A stretch of 64,000 nt of DNA from Affinundibacterium baiyunense. GTDB taxonomy: Bacteria > Pseudomonadota > Gammaproteobacteria > Burkholderiales > Burkholderiaceae_D. Positions 40,992-50,074 of this stretch are shown here, piece by piece. Within the stretch, counting starts at the first letter, position 1; each line of letters starts with the position of its first letter. A model generated the notes under the pieces. It searched no databases and was not told the origin of the DNA. It saw only the letters and a list, made by a program, of their open reading frames with translations. The translations under genes and the position numbers were made by a program. The stretch covers positions 124,001-188,000 of the forward strand of contig NZ_JAGSPM010000007.1 of NCBI RefSeq assembly GCF_018139645.1, read 5' to 3'.

Positions 40992-41831
40992 GTGACTGAA
41001 AATAATTATACATCACGCTTGTGTAGCGTAGCCAACTGCACATCTGCGATTAAAGGTTTGGGCTACTGTTCAAAGCATTACATGCAGCACAAGCGCGGCG
41101 GTGTCAAGGAGCCAGCAAGTGTATGCAAGGTATGCGGCGCAAGTCTGCAAGGTCGCATGAGCAATACTGTTTATTGCAGCAAGCTTTGTGGATTGAGGCA
41201 GTTTAAAGGGATAACACTGGCATCCATAAAGACATATCTCGATAACAGGCTGGAAGCTCGGCAAGTTAAGGCGCAGCAACGAGAACAGAAGAAAGTTGCG
41301 AGAGAAGAGGCGCAAAGAATAGTGGCCTTGAATAAGCAGCTTAAAGATGCTCATTCAAGGATAAGGGCTAGCAAACCATGTTTAGGTTGTGGTAATCCGG
41401 TAGGCACTTCGATTGGAAGACCAAAGGATTATTGCTGCGATAAGTGTAAGCCAATAACAGAAGCGCACAAGGCTTCCAAGCTAAAGCAAAAGATTATTAG
41501 AGCATACAAGAAAAGAGTAACAGCAGTTGAAGCAGTATCTCCAATGAAAGTATTTAAGCAGGCTAACTGGAAGTGCCAATGGTGTGGAGTTGATACGCCA
41601 AGAGAGAAGCGCGGAACATATGAAGATTGCGCTCCTGAATTGGATCACATCATTCCATTGAGTAGAGGTGGATCGCACACATACGCAAACGTTCAATGCT
41701 TGTGTAGGAAGTGCAACGGACTTAAGGGAAACAAAGACACTCCCCCGCCGCACCTTCAGTCTCTGGAAGGTATTGAGACTGAAAACCGACTGTTTCCTCA
41801 CGCAGAGAATAAATCCCCTTTTTTAATATAG
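40992..41831 (+). CDS. Free-standing HNH endonuclease with zinc fingers
   Basis: 279 aa. N-terminal cysteine-rich modules (CSVANCTSAIKGLGYCSKHY, CKVCGASLQG..YCSKLCG, CLGCGNP..YCCDKCKP), a charged helix between 70 and 130, and a C-terminal HNH domain CQWCGVDTPREKRG..ELDHIIPLSRGGSHTYANVQCLCRKCN. The DNA-binding fingers and nuclease fit a mobile homing-type endonuclease. It lies between the packaging HNH gene and terminase, with a terminator before it. Confidence 0.82.
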   Translation: MTENNYTSRLCSVANCTSAIKGLGYCSKHYMQHKRGGVKEPASVCKVCGASLQGRMSNTVYCSKLCGLRQFKGITLASIKTYLDNRLEARQVKAQQREQKKVAREEAQRIVALNKQLKDAHSRIRASKPCLGCGNPVGTSIGRPKDYCCDKCKPITEAHKASKLKQKIIRAYKKRVTAVEAVSPMKVFKQANWKCQWCGVDTPREKRGTYEDCAPELDHIIPLSRGGSHTYANVQCLCRKCNGLKGNKDTPPPHLQSLEGIETENRLFPHAENKSPFLI

Positions 41832-41842
41832 GAAATCAGCAA

Positions 41843-42262
41843 ATGGTAGGCGTTGCAGGAAGGAGCGGAGGTGCGCGCGCAAATTCTGGCGGGGCTAGAC
41901 CTGGTGCGGGGCGCAAGCCAAAAGCAGTTGTTGAGAAATCAGCAAATAAGCGAGGTGCCAGTGTAGAAACAAAGCTTGAGCCTCAAGCGCATGGCGGCGC
42001 ATTAAAGCGCGAAAAGTCAGTTCCGGTGGAATTGCCAGAGCGCGACATGCTTACTTTGCTGAAGGATATTGCTCTTGGTAGGGTGGAAGCCTCGGCAGGG
42101 CAGATTAGAGCGGCGATTGCTGCGGTTCAGTACACTCATGTTAAGCGTGCTGATGGTGGCAAGAAAGAAGAAGGTCAAGAGGCTGCGAAAAAAGCAGCAG
42201 CTGGAAAATTCGCGGCAGCTTCCGCCCCTAGATTGGTAGCTAACGGTGGGCGCAAGGTCTAA
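41843..42262 (+). CDS. terS: Terminase small subunit
   Basis: 139 aa. The start GGARANSGGARPGAGRKPK is the common opening of phage small terminases, followed by a helical region (DMLTLLKDIALGRVEASAGQIRAAIAAVQYTHVK). TAGGAAA precedes the ATG. It recognises phage DNA for packaging and hands it to the large subunit encoded next, whose ATG overlaps its stop. Confidence 0.78.
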   Translation: MVGVAGRSGGARANSGGARPGAGRKPKAVVEKSANKRGASVETKLEPQAHGGALKREKSVPVELPERDMLTLLKDIALGRVEASAGQIRAAIAAVQYTHVKRADGGKKEEGQEAAKKAAAGKFAAASAPRLVANGGRKV

Positions 42263-43917
42263 TGGTTGAATGGTCAACGGCGTGTCCTGATTGGGCTGAC
42301 CGAATTAGGCGTGGTGATTCAATAATTCCACCGCCAATTTTCGAAGATCAGGCAGAGCAAGCACTTGCCATTTTCAAAGAGCTGAAGATTGTAGATGCAC
42401 CTGGTAGCCCGACGTTTGGCGATTCATGCGCTGAATGGGTTTTTGATTTGGTGCGCAGCATCTTTGGCGCATACGAGGAAGAAACTGGACGGCGACTCAT
42501 TGTTGAATGGTTCATTCTGATTCCAAAGAAGAACAGTAAATCAACAATTGCTGCGGGAATAATGCTTACGGCTGTAATCCTGAATTGGAGACAGTCGGCA
42601 GAGTTTTCGGTATTAGCCCCAACGGTTGAAGTGGCGAACAATGCGTATGCACCAGCGCGTGACATGGTGCAAAAAGATGATGAATTAGATGTCTTAATGC
42701 ATGTGCAATCGCATGTTAAGACGATCACGCACCGGGAAAGTGGCGCCACATTAAAAGTATTGGCGGCAGATCAGAACACGGTCGGCGGCAAAAAATCTGT
42801 TGGAACCCTTGTTGATGAGTTGCATTTATTTGGCAAAATCAGCAGCGCAGAAAATATGTTTCGCGAGGCATTGGGGGGTAGGGCTTCGCGCCCGGAAGGG
42901 TTTGTAATTTGGCTATCCACTCAATCAGATGAGCCGCCTGCAGGAATATTTAAGCAAAAGCTTGATTATGCACGCAAGGTTCGTGACGGTGAAATAGTTG
43001 ACCCGGGCTTTGTGCCTATCATTTTCGAGCATCCACCTGAAATGGTGAAAAATGGCGATTGTCTGAAGCTCGAAAATCTAGCAATGGTCAATCCCAACAT
43101 AGGGTTTTCTGTTGATAACAATTTCCTAGAGCGCGAATACAAGATTGCTCATGATGCTGGCGGCGATTCGTTCCGTGGCTTCATGGCGAAGCATGGCAAC
43201 GTAGAAATAGGAATCAATCTGCGCTCGGATCGCTGGGCTGGCGCAGATTTCTGGCTACAGCAAGAAGACAAAACGATCACGCTGCAATCGCTGATTGACC
43301 GGTGTGAAGTAATTTGCCCGGGCATCGATGGCGGCGGTCTTGATGACTTGCTAGGCGTAACAATTGGCGGTAGAGAGAAAGATACTCGGCGCTGGCTCAC
43401 ATGGTCACATGCTTGGGCGCATAAATCTGTTTTAGAGCGCAGGAAATCGGAGGCTTCAAAGTTCGATGATTTCGTGCGTGAAGGCTCTTTCACTATCGTT
43501 GAAAACGTTGGCGATGACATTGCCGAAGTCGCTGAAATTATGTCGATGGTGTACGAGTCGGGCAAGTTGGACAAAATCGGCACTGACCCGCACGGGCTAG
43601 GTGGCATTCTTGACGCGCTGGCAGAAGCAGGAATACCCGAAGACAAGATTATAGGTATTTCGCAGGGGTGGAAACTTGCGGGGGCCATTAAGACAGCAGA
43701 GCGAAAGCTTGCTGAAAAGGTTTTATGGCATGGCGGCACATTGCTAATGGCTTGGTGTGTTGGTAATGCAAAAGTTATCCCGCAAGGTAACGCAGTAAAT
43801 ATTACAAAACAGGTTTCAGGCTCGGCAAAGATCGATCCTTTGATGGCTTTATTCAACTCAATCACATTGTTATCGCTTAACCCCGAGGGGCAGGGCGGTT
43901 CATTCTGGGATAACTAA
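42262..43917 (+). CDS. terL: Terminase large subunit
   Basis: 551 aa, HK97-type (Terminase_1) packaging motor. Walker A-like PKKNSKST (88-95), Walker B ending in VDELHLFG (D185-E186), and the RNase H-like nuclease from GIDGGGLDDLLGVTIGG onwards with a late acidic KIGTDPHGLGG. Full length. Overlaps the small subunit stop by one base and is followed two bases later by the portal start. Confidence 0.92.
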   Translation: MVEWSTACPDWADRIRRGDSIIPPPIFEDQAEQALAIFKELKIVDAPGSPTFGDSCAEWVFDLVRSIFGAYEEETGRRLIVEWFILIPKKNSKSTIAAGIMLTAVILNWRQSAEFSVLAPTVEVANNAYAPARDMVQKDDELDVLMHVQSHVKTITHRESGATLKVLAADQNTVGGKKSVGTLVDELHLFGKISSAENMFREALGGRASRPEGFVIWLSTQSDEPPAGIFKQKLDYARKVRDGEIVDPGFVPIIFEHPPEMVKNGDCLKLENLAMVNPNIGFSVDNNFLEREYKIAHDAGGDSFRGFMAKHGNVEIGINLRSDRWAGADFWLQQEDKTITLQSLIDRCEVICPGIDGGGLDDLLGVTIGGREKDTRRWLTWSHAWAHKSVLERRKSEASKFDDFVREGSFTIVENVGDDIAEVAEIMSMVYESGKLDKIGTDPHGLGGILDALAEAGIPEDKIIGISQGWKLAGAIKTAERKLAEKVLWHGGTLLMAWCVGNAKVIPQGNAVNITKQVSGSAKIDPLMALFNSITLLSLNPEGQGGSFWDN

Positions 43918-43918
43918 A

Positions 43919-45151
43919 TTGAAATTTCTTGATCGTATATTGGGGCGTAAGTCTGCCCAGCTCAGTTACGACCAGGTCGCGGATTTAATCGGCGGTCATG
44001 GTGGAGTGACAATTGCTGGCGTATCGGTCAACGAAAAAACCGCTTTACAAGTATCTACTGTGCTGGCATGCGTGAAAGTTATTGCGGATGGGTGCGCAAC
44101 TCCACCATTGCACGTTTATCGTGAAATCAAGGACGGTGATCGAGTAACGCGCCAAAAAGCAATGAATATTCCTGAATATCGTCTATTAAATCGACGTGCT
44201 AATGAGTGGCAAACGTCCTTTGAATGGCGCCGTTTGATGACTGTTCACGCTGCTTTGACTGGTACTGGTCTATCAATAAAGGTTCGCGGCGATAACGGGC
44301 GCGTCCGTGAATTAATTCCTGTTCCGCCAGATCAATGGACGATGCACAAAATATCTCGTTATGAGATCCGCTATCGCTGCTATGACGAATTTGGGTTGAT
44401 TGGCGAGTTTAAGCCAGAAGACGTTTTCCTTATCCATGGTGTTCAGTGGGATTGGGCGTCAAGTATGGATGCCGTTGCTTTGGCTCGATCTGCAATTGGT
44501 CTTGCCATGGCTACAGAGCAAAGCCAAGCAGCGATGCATAAAAATGGCTTGCGTCCGAGTGGTACTTATTCAGTGGAAGGAACATTAAGCGCTGAGCAAC
44601 ACGAACGCTTAACGGCTTGGATTAAGAAGAATTCAGGCGTAAGCAATACAGGCAATCCACTTGTAATGGATCGCGGTGCAAAGTGGCTTAGTACATCAAT
44701 TAGTGGCGTTGATGCTCAGCACGTAGAGACTCGCAGGCTCCAAATTGAAGAAGTATGCCGTGGCTACGGCGTGTTCCCGATCATGATCGGACACAGCGAC
44801 AAGACAAGCACATTTGCAAGCTCTGAGGCTTTCTTTGCCGCGCATTTGATCCATTGCCTAGCACCTTGGCATCGTGCATGGACGCAAAGACTCGATGAAA
44901 CCTTGTTGGATGGTTCGGGGCCATTGTTTGCAGAGTTTGACACTCGCTACATGCGTGCTGGCTCCATGAAAGACCGTGCTCAATGGGCTAGAACGATGGC
45001 TGAAATGGGCATTTATACCAGAAATGAAATCCGCGACGAAGAAGGAAAAGACCCATTAACCGGACTCGATGAGCCGCTTACGCCTTTAAATATGACGCAA
45101 GGCAAAGGAACAAATGATGCAAACACTGCCAATCAAGACGTTACCGCTTGA
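43919..45151 (+). CDS. HK97-type portal protein
   Basis: 410 aa. KTALQVSTVLACVKVIADGCATPPLHVYRE, LLNRRANEWQTSFEWRRLM, the VPPDQW block and the C-terminal ETLLDGSGPLFAEFDTRYMRAGSMKDRAQWARTMAEMGIYTRNEIRDEEG with GLDEPL are the standard HK97 portal features. Starts at TTG with GGGA eight bases before. Forms the dodecameric DNA gate of the head. Confidence 0.92.
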   Translation: MKFLDRILGRKSAQLSYDQVADLIGGHGGVTIAGVSVNEKTALQVSTVLACVKVIADGCATPPLHVYREIKDGDRVTRQKAMNIPEYRLLNRRANEWQTSFEWRRLMTVHAALTGTGLSIKVRGDNGRVRELIPVPPDQWTMHKISRYEIRYRCYDEFGLIGEFKPEDVFLIHGVQWDWASSMDAVALARSAIGLAMATEQSQAAMHKNGLRPSGTYSVEGTLSAEQHERLTAWIKKNSGVSNTGNPLVMDRGAKWLSTSISGVDAQHVETRRLQIEEVCRGYGVFPIMIGHSDKTSTFASSEAFFAAHLIHCLAPWHRAWTQRLDETLLDGSGPLFAEFDTRYMRAGSMKDRAQWARTMAEMGIYTRNEIRDEEGKDPLTGLDEPLTPLNMTQGKGTNDANTANQDVTA

Positions 45152-45908
45152 TCAAAAAAATATGAAGAATCCAGCCAGTAAAATCAATGCGCCACATAAG
45201 AAGATGAGTGCGCCCGAGAAAAAAGATGTTTCTGGTGGCCGCGAAACTAGATCGTTTTCTTTGCAAATAAAGTCAACTGGTGAAGATGGCACGATTGAGG
45301 GTTACGGCTCCGTGTTTGGCGTTCGCGACAATTACGATGATGTGATCTTGAAAGGTGCGTTCACCCAAAGCCTAAAAGAACATAAGGCAGCAGGAACAAT
45401 GCCGGCAATGCTTTGGCAGCATGATGCCGATGAGCCCATCGGTGTTTGGACTGATATGGTCGAGGATTCAAACGGCTTGCTCATCAAAGGAAAGCTTGAG
45501 CTGAACACTACAAAAGGCAAAGAAGCTCACGCCCTGTTAAAAATCGGCGCACTGAACGGTCTTTCAATCGGCTTTGTTTCAAAGTCTTGGGATTACGCTA
45601 CCGTTGACGGCGCCGATGTTCGCCGCCTAAAAGAAATTGACTTGTGGGAAGTGTCTATTGTGACCTTTCCCGCGAATCAAAAAGCTCGTGTAACCAATGT
45701 CAAATCATCTGATGACATGGCTACACCAAAAGATGCTGAAAGAATCTTGCGTGATGCAGGTTTCAGCAAGTCGGACTCTACGGCATTTGTGTCGCGAGTC
45801 ATGCGGATGGGAGAAGTGCGGAGAGATTCCGTTGATTCGACCGCCGTGGCAATGAAGGCAGCAAACAAGCTGCTTAATTCCCTCACATCCACTAAAGGAA
45901 AATCATGA
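45114..45908 (+). CDS. HK97-type prohead protease (S78)
   Basis: 264 aa. FSLQIKSTGEDGTIEGYGSVFGVRDNYDDVILKGAF, catalytic H103 in LWQHD and S151 in NGLSIGF, and LWEVSIVTFPANQKA near 210 are in family order. Its first bases overlap the portal gene in another frame; AAAGGA fits ATG 45114 or 45117. It cleaves the scaffold (delta) domain of the capsid protein encoded next. Confidence 0.92.
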   Translation: MMQTLPIKTLPLDQKNMKNPASKINAPHKKMSAPEKKDVSGGRETRSFSLQIKSTGEDGTIEGYGSVFGVRDNYDDVILKGAFTQSLKEHKAAGTMPAMLWQHDADEPIGVWTDMVEDSNGLLIKGKLELNTTKGKEAHALLKIGALNGLSIGFVSKSWDYATVDGADVRRLKEIDLWEVSIVTFPANQKARVTNVKSSDDMATPKDAERILRDAGFSKSDSTAFVSRVMRMGEVRRDSVDSTAVAMKAANKLLNSLTSTKGKS

Positions 45909-47290
45909 AAACTATTGATAAGCACTACAGCGCATTCCGCGCAAAATTGGCAATGTTGACCGCAATCGGTATTGCGGCGGCATACGAAAAACGCGAAGAC
46001 GTTAGCATTAAGAATGTCGCTGATTCACTCGATAAGATCGCCACAGCTTTTGACGAGTACAAGAAGACTAACGACGCTCGCTTAGAAGCGATCAAGTCTG
46101 GTAAGTCTACCGCCGATTTTGACGCCAAATTGGCGAAGATAGATGAAGCAATTGATTCTTTGAACGAGCAAAAAAGCCGTTTGGAGAAGATGGAAACCAA
46201 GCTTGCACGCCCAGGTGTTTTCCATGAAGAAAAGCAAAGCAACGAAACACGCGAAGCGGTTGAATATCGCCATGCATTCTTGGATTGGATGCGCGCACCT
46301 TCTGATCATGAGCGTCAACAAAAGGCGAGTGCAGCAGCAAAAGCGCTTGAGGCTAAATCAAAGGCAGATGGCCGCGAGACTCGTTCTACTCAAACTGTAA
46401 CATCTACCGGTTCTGCTGGTGGCTTTGCTTTGCCTGAAATCATCGAGCGTCAAATCCAGCGTTTGAGCGTTGATATTTCCCCTATCCGTCAAATCGCAAC
46501 GGTTCGCACTGTTGGTAGCGTCGACTATAAAGAGCTGTTCGATGTAAATGGCGCTGGCTTTGAATGGGTTGGTGAGACTGACCCTCGCAATCAGACAAAT
46601 ACGCCAGACTTGGCAGAAGTTGCGCCTACATTCGGCACGGCATCTGCTAAACCCCAAGCATCTGAAGAATCCTTGGATGACTTGTTTTTCAATGTCGAAG
46701 ATTGGCTGATTAACTCTGCCGCTGAAGCAATGGCACAAGGTGAAGGTATTGCATTCGTCTCTGGCAACGGCACTAAAAAGCCTACAGGCTTTTTAGCGGG
46801 GCCAACTCCAGTAACAACAGCAGATTCAGCGCGTGCATTTGGTACGCTGCAATACATCGCATCAGGTCAAGCGGCTGCATTGCCAACATCTGCCGATATT
46901 TTCTACGATCTGATCTACTCTTTGCGTGCACGCTATCGTGCAAACGCTCAGTTCGTTACATCTAAATTGGTATTGGCCGCCTTGCGCAAATACAAAGACA
47001 GCCAAAATCAATATTTGTGGCAACCAGCTCTGACAGCTGGTCAACCAGCTACATTCATGGGTTATGGCATCACAGAGGCAGAAGATATGCCTGCGGTTGG
47101 TGCTGGCGCATTCTCCTTGGCTTTCGGTGACTTCAAAGAAGGTTACTTGATTACTGATCGTGTTGGTATGCGTATCACTCGCGATGAAATCACTACACCT
47201 GGCTTCGTGAAGTTCTATGTTCGCAAGCGTGTTGGCGGCAAGTTGCGCAATACGCAGGCAATCAAGCTGTTGAAAATCGCAGCTTCCTAA
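45905..47290 (+). CDS. HK97-type major capsid protein
   Basis: 461 aa. Residues about 1-105 form a coiled-coil delta domain (DKIATAFDEYKKTNDARLEAIKSG...LNEQKSRLEKME) that serves as internal scaffold and is removed by the protease. The fold follows: GGFALPEIIERQIQRLSVDISPIRQIATVRTV, EWVGETDPRNQTNTPDLAEVAPTFG, AFVSGNGTKKPTGFLAG, and RDEITTPGFVKFYVRKRVGG. The N-terminal 110 residues precede the usual SGGFAIP-type start. Confidence 0.94.
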   Translation: MKTIDKHYSAFRAKLAMLTAIGIAAAYEKREDVSIKNVADSLDKIATAFDEYKKTNDARLEAIKSGKSTADFDAKLAKIDEAIDSLNEQKSRLEKMETKLARPGVFHEEKQSNETREAVEYRHAFLDWMRAPSDHERQQKASAAAKALEAKSKADGRETRSTQTVTSTGSAGGFALPEIIERQIQRLSVDISPIRQIATVRTVGSVDYKELFDVNGAGFEWVGETDPRNQTNTPDLAEVAPTFGTASAKPQASEESLDDLFFNVEDWLINSAAEAMAQGEGIAFVSGNGTKKPTGFLAGPTPVTTADSARAFGTLQYIASGQAAALPTSADIFYDLIYSLRARYRANAQFVTSKLVLAALRKYKDSQNQYLWQPALTAGQPATFMGYGITEAEDMPAVGAGAFSLAFGDFKEGYLITDRVGMRITRDEITTPGFVKFYVRKRVGGKLRNTQAIKLLKIAAS

Positions 47291-47313
47291 TCTAAGCCTG
47301 AATTAAGCCAATC

Positions 47314-47343
47314 AAAAAAAGCCCCAGCAATGGGGCTTTTTCT
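47314..47343 (+). terminator. Terminator after the capsid gene
   Basis: AAAAAGCCCCA-GCAA-TGGGGCTTTTT followed by CTT. Likely an attenuating stop between the strongly expressed capsid gene and the connector genes. Confidence 0.8.
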
Positions 47344-47357
47344 TAGGAGTAGTAAAT

Positions 47358-47636
47358 ATGAAAATCATAATTCTGCAAGACTTTACTTACTGGCACAACG
47401 GTTGCAATCGCGTTGACTATGTTGCTGGCGATGAAATTGACACCGAAGATTCAGAAATGGTGAGCGTTGCGGTAGGCGAAGGTTGGGCGAAGGCTGACGA
47501 TGCGCAGCAGAAGTCAGCCGAGCAAACTCCAGCCGAGCAAACTCCAGCCGAGCAAACTCCAGCCGAGCAAACTCCAGCCGAGCAAACTCCAGCCGAGCAA
47601 ACTCCAGCTAAGAAAACAAAATCCAGCAAGGAATAA
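47358..47636 (+). CDS. Small head protein with AEQTP tandem repeats
   Basis: 92 aa. The first 50 residues (IILQDFTYWHNGCNRVDYVAGDEIDTEDSEMVSVAVGEGWAK) resemble the small domain found after major capsid proteins in many phages; residues 54-83 are six exact AEQTP repeats, then a basic KKTKSSK tail. AGGAG precedes the ATG. It may be a head-decoration or connector accessory; the repeat tract is probably an extended linker. Confidence 0.7.
   Translation: MKIIILQDFTYWHNGCNRVDYVAGDEIDTEDSEMVSVAVGEGWAKADDAQQKSAEQTPAEQTPAEQTPAEQTPAEQTPAEQTPAKKTKSSKE
47517..47606 (+). repeat. Six identical 15-bp tandem repeats
   Basis: The unit GCCGAGCAAACTCCA is present six times without a single difference (47517-47606) and encodes (AEQTP)x6 in frame. 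A 15-bp unit keeps the frame whatever the copy number. Confidence 0.95.
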
Positions 47637-47638
47637 AG

Positions 47639-48202
47639 ATGTCCTTACGTCTTCACACAGCGCCAACATTAAAGCCAGTGACTCTCTCAGCGATACAAGA
47701 GCACTTGCGCATTGATGCTGGTGTTGAAGAGTCGTTAATTGATGCCTTAATCGATGCAGCAACAGCAAGCGCAGAACACATCATGGGGCGCGCAATCATG
47801 CCGCAAAAGTGGCAATTGATGACCAATTCCTTCGATGATCTGCTGCTGAAAATGCCAACCGTCACGGCTGTTGATTCTGTGAAGTACGTGAACACGTCAG
47901 GCACTTTGACAACGCTCGATCCAAGTGTGTATCAAACTGTTTTAGGTAGCGACTACGAAGCCTCGGTGCAACTCGCTTACGGTCAATCGTGGCCTGAAAT
48001 CCGAGATCAGGCTGAAAGTGTGCAGGTCATATTTTCATGTGGCTATGCTGATGCTGCAAGTGTTCCTGCGCCTATCGTGGCATGGATCAAATTATGTGTC
48101 GGCGCATTGTTCGCGAATCGCGAGCTTGAAACTGACCGTCAAACATATTCGCTCGGCATTGCTGATCGAATGCTTGATCGTTACAAGGTCTATGCAATAT
48201 GA
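47639..48202 (+). CDS. Phage head-tail connector (gp6-like)
   Basis: 187 aa. PVTLSAIQEHLRIDAGVEESLIDALIDAATASAEHIMGRAIMPQKWQL is the standard start of gp6-like adaptor proteins, and the C-terminal helix has PIVAWIKLCVGALFANRE. It attaches under the portal. Overlaps the next gene by ATGA. Confidence 0.88.
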   Translation: MSLRLHTAPTLKPVTLSAIQEHLRIDAGVEESLIDALIDAATASAEHIMGRAIMPQKWQLMTNSFDDLLLKMPTVTAVDSVKYVNTSGTLTTLDPSVYQTVLGSDYEASVQLAYGQSWPEIRDQAESVQVIFSCGYADAASVPAPIVAWIKLCVGALFANRELETDRQTYSLGIADRMLDRYKVYAI

Positions 48203-48516
48203 AAGCGGGTTTGCTTAATCGGAAGATCACAATTCAGAGTTTTGGTCCGACTCAAGATTCAATCGGGCAGGAGATACAGGATTGGGCGCCATTTGCGACC
48301 ACTTGGGCAAATATCAGGTTTCTAAATGGCGTTGAGTCGGTTAAAGCTGATGCAGAGGTAAGTGTATCAAAGGCATCTATTCGCATTCGCTATCGCCAAG
48401 ACATTACCGAAGCAATGCGCGTTGTTTATAACGGCATCACGTATCAAATTAAAGCAGTATTGCCAGATGAGGTGGGTCGCGATCACGTTGATCTGTCTTG
48501 TGAGGTGGTCAAGTGA
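48199..48516 (+). CDS. Head closure protein (head-tail adaptor)
   Basis: 105 aa. GLLNRKITIQSFGPTQDSIGQEIQDWAPFATTWANIRFLNG...RIRYRQDITEAMRVVYNGITYQIKAVLPDE is the SPP1 gp16/HK97 gp7-type stopper fold in sequence. Joins the connector to the tail. Ends overlapping the next gene start. Confidence 0.88.
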   Translation: MKAGLLNRKITIQSFGPTQDSIGQEIQDWAPFATTWANIRFLNGVESVKADAEVSVSKASIRIRYRQDITEAMRVVYNGITYQIKAVLPDEVGRDHVDLSCEVVK

Positions 48517-48950
48517 TGAACATCAAAATGGATACGTCTGGCTTTGTAAGTGCCTTGCGCAAGAAAGCTGGCGAGATTCAGGCGGCAACGCGACCAGCGG
48601 CGCAAGCTGGCGCACAAGTTATTTATGATCAAGCGCGGCTAAATGTTCCGGTAAGTAGCGGCGCTCATTTTTTTTACGGGACCTCGTATCAGAAGACTGG
48701 AAAGAGATATTTCTTTTCGCCCGGTAATCTGCGAAATTCGATTTACCAAGTCTATTCCAAATCCAATAGCGGAGAAAACAAAGCAACGTATCACATCAGT
48801 TGGAATCATACGAAAGCACCTTACGGATTCATGGTTGAGTTCGGCACAAGCCGCGCTCCCGCGCATCCATTTCTCGGACCTGCTATCCACGACAAGCAAG
48901 ACGTGGCAGCAGCCGCAATGAAAACAAAATTTCTAGGTCTTGTGAAATGA
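48516..48950 (+). CDS. HK97 gp10-family tail component
   Basis: 144 aa. SGFVSALRKKAGEIQAATRPAAQAGAQVIYDQARLNVPVSSG...GNLRNSIYQVYS...YGFMVEFGTSRAPAHPFLGPAI is the HK97 gp10 family signature (neck/tail completion). ATG 48516 is used with GAGGTGG upstream; a GTG at 48513 is also in frame. Overlaps the DUF3168 gene by ATGA. Confidence 0.88.
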   Translation: MNIKMDTSGFVSALRKKAGEIQAATRPAAQAGAQVIYDQARLNVPVSSGAHFFYGTSYQKTGKRYFFSPGNLRNSIYQVYSKSNSGENKATYHISWNHTKAPYGFMVEFGTSRAPAHPFLGPAIHDKQDVAAAAMKTKFLGLVK

Positions 48951-49300
48951 CTTTCGAAGTTGATTTGTACGCGGTCATCAAGACTGTTACGCCAAAAGTA
49001 TATCCCGATGTGGCGCCAGAAGGCACGACAGCGCCTTATGCAACATGGCAAGGAATCGGCGGTAAGTCGATTAGGTTTCTAAATAACCAAGCAGGTGACA
49101 AGCGCAATACCTTGATGCAAGTCAGCGTGTGGAGCTTAACGCGACTTGAGGCATTAAATTTAATTCGGCAGATTGAAGATGCGCTGTGTGCTGCGAGTCA
49201 ATTTGTCTGCACACCCGAAGGTGAGCCGCTGTCAATGAAAGAGCCTGATACGGGGCTCTACGGTTCAGTTCAAAGATTTTCGATTTACAGCAACAGATAA
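48947..49300 (+). CDS. DUF3168-type tail completion protein
   Basis: 117 aa. APYATWQGIGGKSIRFLNNQAGDKRNTLMQVSVWSLTRLEALNLIRQIEDAL is the DUF3168 (gp17-like tail terminator) pattern. It caps the tail tube end that binds the head. Last gene of the connector block; two terminators follow. Confidence 0.85.
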   Translation: MTFEVDLYAVIKTVTPKVYPDVAPEGTTAPYATWQGIGGKSIRFLNNQAGDKRNTLMQVSVWSLTRLEALNLIRQIEDALCAASQFVCTPEGEPLSMKEPDTGLYGSVQRFSIYSNR

Positions 49301-49319
49301 GGCGAAAGCCAACCAGTTA

Positions 49320-49390
49320 AGCCACCTTCGGGTGGCTTTTTTATTGCCCGTTATGGGCGCAACCGACCGCTGAAAGGCGGTTTTTTTTCG
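49320..49390 (+). terminator. Two tandem terminators before the tail tube gene
   Basis: AGCCACC-TTCG-GGTGGCT with a T-run (49320-49342) and ACCGC-TGAAAG-GCGGT with eight T (49366-49388). The pair probably insulates expression of the tail tube gene. Confidence 0.8.
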
Positions 49391-49405
49391 TCCAAAGGAA
49401 CCAAA

Positions 49406-50047
49406 ATGGCTTATTTTTTCCCTGAGGGTAGCTCTCAGCAATTCTCAAATACATTAGCTGCGGCAAAGACAATTACCGCAATCACAAACGCCAATCCAGC
49501 TGTAGCAACGTGCACGGCTCACGGCTACTCAACAGGCGATGAAATCTTGCTGACTTCTGGCTGGGAGGACGCAACTGATACCGTTTGGCGTGTCACAAGC
49601 ATTGATGCGAATAGTTTTTCAATTCAAGGTTTGGACACTACTAATACTGGCTTCTATCCAGTTGGCACCGGTGCTGGTACCGCGCAAAAAATAAGTGGCT
49701 GGACAACCATTCCGCAAGTTTTAACAATCAGCGGTTCAGGTGGTGATGCCCGTTTCACTGATGTGAATCCATTGTCCAAGCGTAACGGCATCAAGATCCC
49801 AACTGGTTTTAATGCCACGTCAGTGACCTTGAGTCTCGCCCACGATGCAAGTCAAGCGAACTATATCACCATGGTTGGCATTAGCCGCAATTTGTCGAAA
49901 GTCGCTTTCAAGCAAGTTATTTCTGGCGGCGCGGTGACGTATGGCTACGGCTATATGAGTGTTTCTGAAATGCCAAAACTCAATAACAACCAGGTGAATA
50001 CCGTCGATGCCGCATTGACGATTCTCGGTCGTTCCATCTCCTACTAA
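49406..50047 (+). CDS. Major tail tube protein
   Basis: 213 aa. An N-terminal insert of about 70 residues with repeated GYSTGDEILLTSGWEDATDTVWRVTSIDANSFSIQG, a beta-sandwich module, is followed by the tail-tube part: TISGSGGDARFTDVNPLSKRNGIKIPTGFNATSVTLSLAHD...LSKVAFKQVISGG...YMSVSEMPKLNNNQVNTVDAALTILGR. AAGGAACC precedes the ATG. It polymerises around the tape measure. Confidence 0.85.
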   Translation: MAYFFPEGSSQQFSNTLAAAKTITAITNANPAVATCTAHGYSTGDEILLTSGWEDATDTVWRVTSIDANSFSIQGLDTTNTGFYPVGTGAGTAQKISGWTTIPQVLTISGSGGDARFTDVNPLSKRNGIKIPTGFNATSVTLSLAHDASQANYITMVGISRNLSKVAFKQVISGGAVTYGYGYMSVSEMPKLNNNQVNTVDAALTILGRSISY

Positions 50048-50074
50048 TCGAGCGGAAGCTCTCCTTTGCACTGA

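Noticed and set aside
43149-43865. Long antisense frame inside the terminase gene
   Set aside because: Mirror of a well-supported terminase coding frame; no ribosome site or family pattern.
47517-47606. CRISPR-like array
   Set aside because: Units are contiguous without spacers and in frame with a coding sequence.
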